Positions 12,806 through 23,772 of a stretch of DNA of 64,000 nucleotides are shown here, piece after piece. The notes under the pieces are model-generated. The model ran no database searches. It was given only the letters and a program-made list of their open reading frames with translations, and had not been told where the DNA came from. Source of the DNA: Vanrija pseudolonga (taxonomy: Eukaryota; Basidiomycota; Tremellomycetes; Trichosporonales; Trichosporonaceae). Position 1 is the stretch's first letter. Each line of letters begins with the position of its first letter. The position numbers and the translations under genes were made by a program. The DNA lies in NCBI RefSeq assembly GCF_020906515.1, contig NC_085855.1, positions 620,001 to 684,000 of the forward strand, written 5' to 3'.

Positions 12806-12874
12806 CTCGTCACGTCTGCCTCGGCCGTCGCGGTTGTCAAATTGGTTTTGCTGGGCGTACTGGCCTTCAATCAT
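12806..12874 (-). other. Candidate remote first coding exon of the Crz1-like gene
   Basis: An ATG at 12874 opens 23 codons beginning MIEGQYAQQNQFDNRD and ending exactly at a consensus GTGAGT donor. The phase is 0. The acceptor ending at 11464 also begins a phase-0 open stretch that runs in frame into the zinc-finger protein. Joining the two gives a 586-residue protein and a 1342-nt intron, far longer than the other introns in the window. An alternative is a short upstream ORF, because splicing to the acceptor near 11942 would reach a stop within about 30 codons. Confidence 0.4.
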
Positions 12875-13645
12875 ATCGCGGTTGTCGGTCAAGACTGTCG
12901 CAAGCTTGGTGGACCTGCTTTTATCGACGCGACGAGGGATAGTCACTCGGTGCGGCGCAGGTGGCTTGCGGTGGCTTCAGAAAAAGAAGACTGGAAACCC
13001 GGGTTGTATATGATCTCTCGAGTGGTGGTGGGTGGGCAGCGAGGGGGAGTGCGTTCGTGCCGGGTTTGCGGAGAGACCCAAGGTGCCCGCGGCCGGGAGC
13101 TGGATTGTTGGCCAAAATACGACGCAAGGAACGCGAACAGAGGACAGCAACGCGCGCGCGGTACGGCGGATGCAGGTTCGATCGATCAAGCGGGGAGGAG
13201 GCTCCGATGACGCTTGCCGGTTGAGCCCTACCGATTAAGCTCACACCTTGGGTAGTTGTGCTTACCGAGTAGGAGAGGAGCTCAGGACAAGGATACGCCA
13301 ATCTTTGGGGCGCTAATGCGCTAATGCGCGATAGGCTCGAGGAACAGTACCTCGTAACCAAAGTAAAGGTTGCAAGGCGCGGTGGGCAGCCAGCGGCGAG
13401 TAGCAGCAGCGGCGGCGGGGGCTACGGCTACGGCAGACGGGCGACGCGCAGACGACGGGAACGGGTACCGCGCACAGCAAGCTCTGCACGTAAAAAGTTA
13501 CAGAGGCACAAGCTCTGTCAGCCCTTTGGACGACAACCTGTCGGGAAGGTCAAAGTTGTACTTGGGCTGTGGGTGGGTGGGCCGAGTGACGATCACAACA
13601 CGCGTTGGGACGGACCAACGCGATCGTTCGACTGCCGGTGGAGGG

Positions 13646-13965
13646 AGTGTGTTGGAGTTTGTGGTGGTAGTAGTAGTGGACAAGAACAAGGAGCGATGAC
13701 TTGGTGGGGGGAACAAGGAGGGAGGGGAAAGGTCGGTAGTACGCTCGACACCGCGGCGAGATAAAGGATTGGAGGGCAATGGGTGCCAGAGGCCGTTAAG
13801 ACGAGAATCACGCCAGCGCGCTGTCTTCGACGGCCGTCCTGCTGAATGCTTTGGTTCCCTCGGGGTGACGAAGGGGGAGGGGGGTGTAAGGGGGGGAGAG
13901 GAGGAGGATGAGGTTTTGCCCAGGGCCTACGCGGTGAAGGAGGGAGGCAAGGAGACTCGCGCAGG
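13646..13965 (-). promoter_or_regulatory. Pyrimidine-rich block (minus strand), candidate core promoter of the Crz1-like gene
   Basis: The plus strand is strongly purine-rich here, with several G runs of five or more, so the minus strand is a CT tract of the kind found at transcription starts of highly regulated fungal genes. A GTAAGC donor on the minus strand near 13263 lies downstream of it, suggesting a spliced leader that starts about here. This is inference from composition only. Confidence 0.35.
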
Positions 13966-16900
13966 TATGGGTATGGAGAGAGGAGCGAAAGGGCTTAGGG
14001 ATTCCAGTGGGGTAGCTTGTTCGGAGGGCAGGTGATCCGACCCACTGCGGTGAAAATGGCGAGCGCGAGATGGTGCTCTGGCTTTGGCCGTGTGGCCGCA
14101 AGGAGGTTCATGCGATGCGTATAACATTCCCTACACAAGGCAAGGGACAATCTGGGCCCCTTGTCGAGTAATGGCCGTGTTGGCGCTGCTGCCTGGTCGA
14201 TATTTTGCTGAGACCGAGACGAGGTTTCTCGGTACGCCTGCCGAAAATCGAGCGCAGCGGCGTGGCGGCGTAGGTCGAGGAGGACGACGAGGAACAGCGC
14301 AGCCCGGGGGGCAGCAAGCAGGGTTGGTCCTTGTCCTGCATGTCCAGTCGCTTGTTCTCTCGACACAGGCAAAAAGGTAGTGGGGGATATTCTACTTGCC
14401 CAGGCCCTGGATGACACACAGGTTGGGACCCAAATGCTACTGCAATAGGTTGACTCGGTACCCTGCGTGGTTCCCCGACTTGGGCCGTCTGCCGTGTCTG
14501 CACGGGGGCAATAGCAACAAACGTTGCACCAGCACTGCGGTATTGGGTCGACGCGGTGCACAAAGATGTATGGGCCAACCTTGAACGCTTTGCGTGGCCT
14601 CTGGTCCTGCACAGCTCCCTGGGTTTTGCTGTCGGTTCGGGCTGGCGCGCGCTCACTCGCCCGGCGCGTCTTTACGTAGTCGGAGAATGAATGACGACGC
14701 CCCCGTTATTAACACCCATTGTCCTCCATACCTCGGCTGATGAGCGACTCAGAGGCACGAGGCCAGAGGAGAGGACAAGGCACACCAAGGTTTACTCAAT
14801 TCCTCGACGAGAGAGCTGCTTCTTTCAACAAAGACGTTACGGTGGGAGGGTCCCTGATTCGGGTCCCTTGCCTTGCAAAGCTGCTGCCCTGATCAAGGTC
14901 CAGTAAAAAAAAGCGACCCAGCAGAGTCCAGCTGTGCCCAATAAGGGAAACATTGTCGTCGTGCTCACACTCTCCCACAAAACGGGGGCCGGAGGACAGG
15001 CACATTTGTGGCGTCGTAGGGTCTTTCCGTTGGAGGCACCACCCTCAAACCCTGTGAGATACCCAAGATCTCTCTTTTCTCGGCACGTCGTTGAACAAGT
15101 CTTTGGTAGACTCTATTGAACATGGCCATGCTCAACGAGGCCCCCCTGATCTCTGGATCAGGCACGTCCTAGTCGCCTGGTGGCGTCGGCCTCACCTTGT
15201 CAAGTGGCGCAGTAGGGGGGAACTGTCTCAACAACAAACAGCCGGACATGGTCACTTGCTCTTGTCTACTGCTGGCGTGCTGCCAGTCTCGTGGCCAGTT
15301 CCAGGCCAGAGCTCTCCACAAACAAGGGGTGGCGAAAACAAAAGGCCAGTTACAATTCTCCATCGTCGGGGGACCCTGTCGGCGGCGAAGAGCGCTTTTG
15401 CGAGTTTAACGGAGGCTTCGGGGGAGGCTTTGGCCAAGCTGCAAGTCCTGGTGTCCTCCCTTGATCTTCCATGGATTTAGGAGCAGGCACACTCGGTAGT
15501 GGGCCGGTATCCGGTTCATACGCACACCAGCCGGCTGGGCCCATGGCTCACACTACCACACGTGCGAGGGAGCCAGTGGGCGAGCGTGCGTGCGAGCGAA
15601 CGAACGAGCGGGCACCGGGTGGGTCACATCTGGGCAGGTTGCATACGGCTGGCCCTCGGCGAGGCGGGTCAGGCAAGCAGGCAAGCAGGCAGGAAGGCAG
15701 AAAGGCAGAAAGGCCGCCGCCGCGGGGACAATCCGAGCCAGCCCCACACGGCTTGGTGGGCCGAAAATGCACTGCTCAGTGGGAACCACTCTGTTCGCTT
15801 CCCGTCATGCTTAGTGGGACAATCTGACCAAATATGTGATCGCATTAAATCTTGCACCAGCCGTACCGACCAACCGTCGTCGCTGCTGATGATGGGTGAT
15901 GGGTGACGTCTGTATGCATGTATGGTTTGGCTCCAAGAACCGTATCGTGCCGTGTCTGCGCTCGTACGCGACGCGATGCCACTCGATCGGGACCTCGTTT
16001 CCGTACTGGGAACTCGCATAGACTGTGGCTTCAACGTAAGGTGACGAGACTTGGCTCAGAGGATGCAAAATGGGTCCCAGGGCATGCATGAGGTTACCAA
16101 GACAATGGAGAATCACATGAGTCCTATACGCCGTTGACGAGCGAGCGCCGCCGTGGCATGCCGCCGCCCGTCGCAGCACGCCGCCCCGCAGCCCCGCCCC
16201 CGCCGCCCGCCAGCCGCCAGCGGCCATCGCGAACGCCCGCCGCCGACCCACTGACCCAGAACGGCTTTGGGCAATGTCTCCGGTTCTGCTATTGCTGCTG
16301 CACCTCGGTTCTCACGCCGCACGCCAAGGATTGCGAGGCGAGGCCAGGCGAGGCGAGTACCCAGACGGAACAGCCAAGCGCCGCCAGCGCCGCCCCCCGG
16401 TGCGAAGACCCGACAATAAAAAGTGTCTCTCCCACAAGGTGTGGTGGCGGCTCACCCAGGTCCACAGGGTCGGTTGGCGCTTACGTCGCTTTTCATTGTC
16501 TCAATACCCTGGAACCTACAATGCGTAATCCTCCGCGTAACGGCACAGCTTGTGACCAAGCAGCGAACCCCGCAGTGGGCTGGTGAGGCAAGGCGCTGGC
16601 TGGCGCGCCGGCTGGCGTGCTGGGCTGGCGGCTGGCGCGAGCGGGCGTGCTGGCGCGCGTTGCGATGGCGGCCGGCGGCCTCCTGGCTCCAGGCCACTCC
16701 TGGCTGGCTCCTAATGCGCCCCGACCACCGGCGCGCCTCGCACTTGCAACCGCCGGTGTACCCCGCATCACTTGTCAGCCATGAGCGACACCAGCCGAGC
16801 TAGCTGCGCCGCCGCCGACGAGCCAGCCAGCGCCACCACGCAGCGCCGAGACCTGGCCGAGCGAGTCTAAGCCAGCCAGGCCTTGAACGCCTTCCGCCTC

Positions 16901-17603
16901 TGACGATCACGACGGGGCAGCGCCGCGCCGCGACGCCGCGCCATCGCGGACCAACCCAACAAGACGCCTGGGCGATCATGGCGCGCGCTAGGCTGGCGAT
17001 GGCCTGGGGCTGGAAAGCGATAGTCTCAAAGTCGCGGATTGCATCTAGACACCGCTGGCACCGCTTTCAGCTTTGATGATGCATCGGGGCATATTCAATA
17101 AACCGAAAATACTACACAAGTGAGTTGATAGACTTTGAGTTCGTTGGAATTGTTGGTGTGTTAGACACGCTATGTATTCCTCTGCTAGTTGAACGAAATT
17201 CCCAAACAAACAACGGGCGTCGTAGTCGATGCCGTACTAAAACGCGTCGAAGTGCGAGCTAGCTCCATACCGGCAACATTACATTGCGTGTGGCGTTGCC
17301 TCTGGCGCAATCCACATGGCTACTTTATCGTCAACGGGACTGGTTGTGTTCAGCTCATCGCAGTGCTACACACAACGTGCATGTGCCTGTTCCATCGGAG
17401 CGTGTAGCTTCCCGCCACCACTTCAGCTTCTCCGACACGCCACACTCTACGCGCCATGAACCACTGCTGGCCACCACGAATCACATACAACAGTACCATG
17501 CGCTCAGTATGTGTCGAAGACTGTACCACAATATGCGATGGAGACGATCCGTCGCGTTCGTACGACGCTCCTCTCTCAGCTGAACGCCCCTTCGGTCACC
17601 CCT
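13966..17603. other. Gene-free intergenic stretch
   Basis: I could not find a credible protein gene or RNA gene on either strand. Short open frames are common but have no recognisable domain and no consistent splice pattern. Composition changes along the stretch: 14000-16000 is mixed, 16130-16960 is extremely GC-rich with short repeats, and 17040-17600 is more AT-rich and may include the 3' end of the coiled-coil gene transcript. Confidence 0.55.
16590..16700. repeat. Degenerate GCTGGC/GGCTGGCG low-complexity repeat
   Basis: A block built from repeated GCTGGC and GCGCGC units, with no coding potential that I can recognise. Similar CTGGC/GCCAG words recur in other intergenic parts of the window. 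Confidence 0.6.
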
Positions 17604-19631
17604 CTATGCCGCTTCTGTCGCCAGCTTGTGAATATGTCCAATGCCGTGAACTTGCAATTCCTACAGATCTGTCAGCTTGAATAATGACTGCGCACTCACA
17701 TCCAACGCGTGGAAGATCTCGAGACAGCGCACACCATCGTCGGCCCATTTGCATCGAAAAGCCTCGATTCCTCCTTCCGCTAGTGTGGCGATGGCTGCCG
17801 CGGGTGGCGTTGGCTTATCGTCGGGGGCAAATGCTGGCAGTGGCGGCACAACGTGGGGGACCGATGGTGGCGCAAGGGATTCACTCTCATCGTCGTCATC
17901 AGTGTAGTCGGCCTCTGGCTCAGACTCCTCGACAGGGTCAAACGCGCCGAGTAGCTTGCCCTGCAGCATTGACACACGTTCCGACAACTCTTGGTTGCGT
18001 TTCGACAACGAATCGGCCTTGCTTCGTGCCTCGTGGAGATCCGATTCCAGATCGCGATTGCGGTCTGCAAGCTTCCCGTGATCGGCAGCCTTGCGACGAA
18101 CATTGTCGTCTGTCCTTCGCGATTGCTCAAGGAGGAGGTTGACCTGTTTTTGTGCCCTGTCCGCCGCTGCCTTGCTCTGCTTGGCCACGGCCGCGTGGTG
18201 GAGATCACGCTGCTTCAGGCCGACGCTGAGTTGCTCACGCAGCAGGTTCACCTGCTGCTGAAGCTCGGTTGCCTTGCGAACCTCCTCGACCGCTCGGGTC
18301 GACGCCTGGTCGTACTGATCGCGGAAGAAGCCGAGGTCCTCCTTGTGTCTCTTGAGGTTCGACTTGGTTTCCTTGAGGCGCCGGCGCAAGTCGACAATCG
18401 TCGCGTCTCTCTCCTGAAACTGGGCCTCAATCGAGTCGGGAGGCCCGTCAACGACAGGAGGGGAGATGAATGCTTCCTTCAGCTGCTCCTCGATCTCTTG
18501 GATGCGGCTCTCGAGCGATGTGATCTTCTCGTCGCGGTCCGCAACGTCTTTAGCGCTGCTGGCAAGCCTCTCCTCCAGCTCCTCGACCTTGGCTTCACTA
18601 CTTGACAGCTTGGCCTTGAGGGTGACGTCCGCCTTGGACTCTGCTTCAGGAAACACGAGATCGGCATGCTGCCGAATGTGACGACTGAGATCCGCCGCAG
18701 AATCGAGGACCTCTTCGCACATGCTCCAGCGACATGGATGGCGTTCTGCAGACATCAGCGATGTTGCGGCGTCCCTCTCACCTGATCCTTGCACAGGGGA
18801 CCGTTCCGACTCGGCGTCATCATCAGAAAGCTGTGACGCATGAACCCAGGCGCCTGGGTCGACGTTCAATGGCTCTTCATGATAATTTCCTCCTGTAGGA
18901 CTTGAAAAGTCGCCAATGTCTTCCGTTGATCCGCCGCGGCGGGATTTGTTGGGTGGTGCGAGAATCTTCGTGCCGACGTCTTTCGGACGCGGGGCACTCG
19001 ATGTACGCGGGCGATCTCTTTGAGGTGCGGAGGAAGCCGACTTTGAGCCTAAGAACAGGGACCTGAACACGCGCGGGGAAGGCTGAGGAACGGGGCCGAG
19101 AGCAGCATCGGCGCGTTCCGCGCGCCGTTTAATCGCAGTCTGGGGACCAGGTCCCCCTCCGCCTCCTCCTCCTTCCTGGTCGTCTTCCTCCTCCTCATCC
19201 TCGGAGCCATTTTCGACAACGACAGCCTCGATAAAGTCGTCATCGTCGAGCCGAACCGACCGCCTGGTCCTCGCCGTGACTGGGGCTGGCTTCGTTGGGA
19301 TTTCCACAGCCATCTTGCGCTTCGGTAGAGCGCCGCCGGACCTCCGCGCCATCTGCTTCGGCTTAGGCTTCGGCGGTTCAGGCTCTGGTGTCTGAGACAA
19401 CGCCACTATGCTGATGCCAGAGTCGGACCTCCGCTTCGGTAGCGAGTCTGGCTGGATCAGTTTGGCCCTATGGATCAACACACCTCTTGCAGTTGAGGCG
19501 CGCGGACGCTTGGCAGGGTTGGTTGGAGGGGGCGGAGTGCTCTCGCGGCGATCGCTTCGGTGCTTGCGCTTCGAGGAAGTCGTTGCCTCCGAAGCCGTCG
19601 GCGACACGTTGGATCGGGTTACGCGACGCAT
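17604..19631 (-). CDS. Coiled-coil protein with a C2H2 finger on each side of the coil
   Basis: Two exons, 19631-17700 and 17660-17604, 662 residues. I do not recognise the family. The first ~290 residues are basic, with Ser/Pro-rich and KRKHRSDRR-like patches that could be nuclear localisation signals, plus an acidic stretch (NGSEDEEEEDDQEG). A C2H2 finger follows at about 297-325 (C-x4-C-x12-H-x3-H: CRWSMCEEVLDSAADLSRHI). A long charged coiled coil spans about 330-560, then an acidic linker. A second finger-like motif closes the protein: Cys627, Cys636, His649 and His653. The 39-nt intron 17661-17699 cuts this last motif after Cys636, and only the distal acceptor (TGTAG) restores the two histidines. 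The start is the first ATG of the frame. A nuclear structural or chromatin role is a guess from composition. Confidence 0.75.
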
Positions 19632-19986
19632 TTTGGGCACTGAGTACACAGCCTCTGTGTATCGCTGTGCAAAGGGGATGGTTGAGAAGCCCTGTTTTGT
19701 TTGATTGTATTGTTATGCAAGTGAAGTGAAGATGTCGAGGATGAATGGCAATGATGATGACGGTGGTTGAGAGACGGCGCACATGGCAGAATCAATGACG
19801 TGTGATTTCAAATGTTGTGATAATCCCCACGTGCCCACAAGTCAAGATCTCGGGCCAAAGTCGAGTCGCGCGCGGTGTGCATGCTGCACGCTGATTGTCG
19901 CGGCCATCACTCGACTTATCATCTTCCTTTCCTTTCTCATCTCGCCACTCATCTCCCTCCTCCCTGCTGGATCAGCGCATATCACA
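19632..19986. promoter_or_regulatory. Divergent promoter region, coiled-coil gene / GLN4
   Basis: These 355 bases separate two divergent start codons and must carry both promoters. A CACGTG palindrome is present at 19828-19833 and a CT-rich block precedes the GLN4 ATG. No clear TATA element is seen. Confidence 0.5.
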
Positions 19987-22730
19987 ATGCCGCCCAAGTT
20001 TGATCCCAACTCGCCAGAGAGCGCAGCGCTCATCAAGTCGTTCTCTGAGCTCGGCCTCACTGACAGCACGGCCAAGGAGGTCGCCCGTAAGCCAAAGGAC
20101 GCGGCTGCCCTCAAGGCGCTTATCGAGGAGAACAAGCTCGCGGGCAAGACGTTTTCGGCGACCCAGGCTGCTGCGCTCGTCAAGCTCTCGGCGACCGGCT
20201 CAAAGCTCGCCCCTGAGGCTCGCGCGTACATTGTCGAGCGCATCGCTGGTGGCGACCTCAACTCGCCTGACCAGGTTGCTGGTGAGCTAGTTTGTGATAT
20301 TAAGGCTGACGTTGCAGCTGCGATCAAGTACCTCGAGGCTTCGCCTTCCCTCCCTGTCGACACCGCCGCGTTTAACAAGTCGACGGGTGTCGGTGCGTAC
20401 CCTACCTCCACCCCAGCTAACACCACAGGCATCAACATCACGGCCGCCGAGATTCCCGCCCTCCTGAAATCCTACATTGCCTCTCTTCCCTCCCCCCCAA
20501 AGTCTTGGACCGACCAGGGCCCCTTCTTCGGCGGTATCAAGAGCAGCTCGTCCGACTTGAAGTGGGCGAATGTGGCTGATGTCAAGGCCGGTGTCGAGAC
20601 TGTGTTCACTGAGCTCTTTGGTTCCAAGGAGGCAGCGGCCAAGGCGCGTGCTGCCGAGGCAGCGGCTGCCAAGGCAAGCAAGGTGAGTTGAAGCAATTAG
20701 ATGCACTCTGACAGCTGCAGGAGCCCAAGGCCAAGGCTGCCGCTCCCGCAACCCCCGAGCCCTCCGCAGAGGCCTCGTCGTCCACCACCCCCAGCGTCCC
20801 CACCAGGATCTTCGAGGAAGGTTTCCTCAGCACCTTCCACAAGGTCGGAGAGAACCCGCAGATCAAGCCAGAGCTCAAGGACAAGCATCTCGAGTTCACC
20901 AAGGGCGAGGTCTACACCCGTTTCCCTCCGGAGCCTAACGGATACCTTCATATCGGTCACGTCAAGGCGATTATGATCGACTTTGGGTACGCCAAGTACC
21001 ACGGCGGAAAGACGTACCTTCGTTATGACGACACCAACCCCGAGGCCGAGGAGGGCATCTACTTCCAGTCCATTCTCGACACCGTCCGATGGCTTGGATT
21101 TGAGCCCTGGAAGATTACTTACTCGAGTGACAACTTCCAGCACCTTTACGAGCTGGCTGTTGAGATGATCAAGCGTGGCAAGGCCTACGTCTGTACGTGT
21201 GACCCGGAAAAGCTCAAGGAGGACCGAGGAGCATCAAAGGGAAACCCCAAGCCCTGCGAGCACCGTGACCGTCCTATCGAGGAGAACCTGCGCGAGTTTG
21301 AGAAGATGAAGAATGGCGAGTACCCCGAGAAGACTGCCGCTCTTCGCATGAAGGCCGACCTCACGAGTGGCAACCCCTACATGTGGGATGCCGTCATGTA
21401 CCGCGTCAAGAAGGCTCCCCACCACCGCACTGGCGACAAGTGGAGTAAGTCTGGTCTCCTGTTTGTACCGTGGACACCCCGCTAACGCCCTGCAGAGATC
21501 TACCCTACCTACGACTTCACCCACTGCCTGTGTGACTCGTTCGAGAACATTACCCACTCGCTCTGCACGACCGAGTTTATCCCCGCTCGCGAGTCGTATG
21601 AGTGGGTCTGCGACGCTGTCGAGGTCTACAAGCCTCGCCAGTACGAGTTTGCCCGCCTCAATCTCCAGGGCACGTTCCTCTCCAAGCGCAAGATTAAGAA
21701 GCTTGTTGAGAACAACCTTGTCACGGCCTGGGATGACCCGCGTCTCTACACCATCATCGCCCTTCGTCGCCGTGGTGTTCCCCCAGGCGCACTCCTCTCC
21801 TTTGTCTCTGAACTTGGTGTCACCACGCTCAACTCGGAGACCCAGCTCAAGAAGTTTGAGAGCGTTTTGCGTCGCTACCTCGAGGACAGCGCGCCCCGTC
21901 TCATGATGGTGCTGAACCCCATCAAGCTGGTCATCGAGAATGTCCCAGATGACTACCGTGTCCCTGTCCAGGTCCCTCTGCACCCCAAGATTCCCGCCAT
22001 GGGCACTGTCGAGACGGCCTTTACCAAGGAGGTCTACATCGACGCTGACGACTTCCGTGAGGTGGATGAGCCCGACTACTTCCGCCTTGCGCCCGGCAAG
22101 AGTGTTGGTCTTTTCAAGGCTCCCTTCCCCGTCACTTGCACGTCATTCACCAAGGACCCCGTCACCGGCCGTGTTACCGAGATCCGCTGCAAGCTTGAGA
22201 ACGATGGCACGGCCAAGAAGGCCAAGGCGTACATCCAGTGGGTCAACGCCCCCGACGCCATCAAGATCGACGAGGTCCGTTACTTCTCCAACCTGTTCAA
22301 GTCGGACCCCCCTCCTGCCAACTTTGAGGACGACATCAACCCCGACTCGCTCAAGGTCTACAAGAACGCTGTCGTCGAGCCTGCATTCTACGAGTTGGCA
22401 AAGAAGGCCATCACCGACGCCAAGGAGGAGAGCGAGGAGCGCACCCGCAAGGCGGGTGCCGAGAACGAGATTGCCAACGCCGAGACAGACAAGGCTGCTG
22501 CTGCCGCGGCTGCTGGGCACGACGACCAGCCCGTCGCGAAGGCCGCCAGCCTGTACGGCCTGGAGAACATTCGCTTCCAGGGTATGCGTCTGGCATACTT
22601 TGCCGTCGACCGCGAAAGCGAGCTGCATTGCCTCGACGAGGCTGCCACGGTCAAGCCTGGCAAGAGGCCCGGTGACCGCATCATTCTGAATAGGATTGTG
22701 ACGCTCAAGGAGGACGCGGGCAAGAAGTAG
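19987..22730 (+). CDS. GLN4: Glutaminyl-tRNA synthetase, cytosolic
   Basis: Six exons: 19987-20281, 20318-20392, 20429-20682, 20721-21444 and 21496-22730 with introns of 36, 36, 38 and 51 nt; this is five exons in all and 860 residues. The first ~200 residues are the eukaryotic N-terminal helical domain of GlnRS that helps tRNA binding, ending in a Lys/Ala-rich linker. The class I catalytic core follows: [13 protein letters not shown] holds the HIGH motif and [11 protein letters not shown] the KMSKS-equivalent loop. The anticodon-binding beta-barrels come after it. It charges tRNA-Gln in the cytosol. The start is the ATG right after the CT-rich leader, [15 protein letters not shown]. The first two introns are multiples of three without stops, so retention would only add 12 residues each. 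The gene is 144 bp tail to tail with ASF1. Confidence 0.94.
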
Positions 22731-22874
22731 AGGCGCAGCATATCGTGTACATAGTAACATGCACTGTCTTACATATGACACATTTAACAGGTATAAATCA
22801 GCTTTACTACTAGAGGACTTGCCCCGCTGCATTGCCTCACTTCTCTCTCTCTCTATGCGCCGCACACCTGGTGC

Positions 22875-23772
22875 TCATGCCGTCACTGAATCGTCAACGT
22901 CCATGCTGCTTGGTTGAGGGGCAGGAGCCTTCTGAACAGGTGCAGGGAGGGCCGAGTTGTAAAGGTCCCCTGCGTTGTCGAGCTGCTGCGGGCCATCGTA
23001 ACCATCAGTCACTCCAGTGTCCCACGGGTTCTGGAACCTGACGGTTAGCTCTATTCGGAGGCAATGACCCACCTAGTGACCTTGGGCTTCTCGATCAGAA
23101 CGTTGCGGTAGAGCTTGTCCCAGATGACCTGCGAAGGTGGTTCCAGACGGAGCTGCTCGTCCTCGTAGTCGGTGTTGACATAGTAGCCCACGCGCACAAA
23201 CTCCTTGTCCCTGTACGACGCCGTGATGATGATGACTGTGATACCTAAGATCTCGGCGGGCTCGACCGATGGCAGGAGGTGGTGCTGGGGCGCGGGGGCG
23301 ACAAACTCGAACGCGTTCACGCCAGCGGGGATGGGGCCGACTGCCCGGCATCAGCACTGCCACTGCGCTCACGGCCAAAACTCACCCATACACGAATCAA
23401 GCTCCTGGTCATACTCTTCAGAGGTCGCAGATCCCACATAGATCAAGCGCCACTCGAGGTCTGCGGTATGAGCTCTGTCCCAGCGGAGCTCCGCTCGACT
23501 CACCCTCAGCCAATGGTGCGATCGCCTCAAACTTGATGCGAAAGTGGTACTCGTCGTCAAACTTGGCTGGGTTGTTTACCAACTCGATATTGCGAATGTT
23601 GACCTGGATGGGTCAGCGCAAGTTGCGGAGGTTGCCAGCCCGCAGCCGGGGCAAGGTGGGGCACGCGGGGGCACTCACGATGGACTGTGTAGAGAAGCGG
23701 CAACAGCGACGGCGAAGGGAAGGCATGGTCAGTCAAAGCGCGCTAGGATGGTCTACGCCGTGCACCTACCAT
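22875..23772 (-). CDS. ASF1: Histone H3-H4 chaperone ASF1, with a 6-nt micro-exon
   Basis: Six exons: 23772-23770 (only the ATG), 23684-23679 (TCCATC), 23603-23504, 23460-23386, 23340-23073 and 23037-22875. They give 204 residues. The conserved Asf1 core is evident: [18 protein letters not shown] at the start, [20 protein letters not shown]-like middle sequence ([20 protein letters not shown]) and [17 protein letters not shown] at the end. The C-terminal tail is short (~45 residues) and lacks the long acidic tract of budding yeast Asf1. Asf1 carries H3-H4 dimers for replication-coupled and replication-independent assembly. The second and third residues (Ser-Ile) of the conserved MSIV start are supplied entirely by the micro-exon; all flanking splice sites are GT-AG. 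A TATA-like element lies about 175 bases upstream of the ATG. Confidence 0.92.
23679..23684 (-). other. ASF1: 6-nt micro-exon of ASF1
   Basis: TCCATC is flanked by an acceptor (CTACACAG) and a donor (GTGAGT) on the minus strand. It codes Ser-Ile, the residues that complete the conserved MSIV start of fungal Asf1. The upstream intron is 85 nt and the downstream one 75 nt, both longer than the norm in this window. Confidence 0.8.

Noticed and set aside
13995-14656. Minus-strand open frames of about 180-205 codons in the gene-free region
   Set aside because: Cys/Arg/Pro-rich random-looking translation, two frames overlapping each other, no conserved motif.
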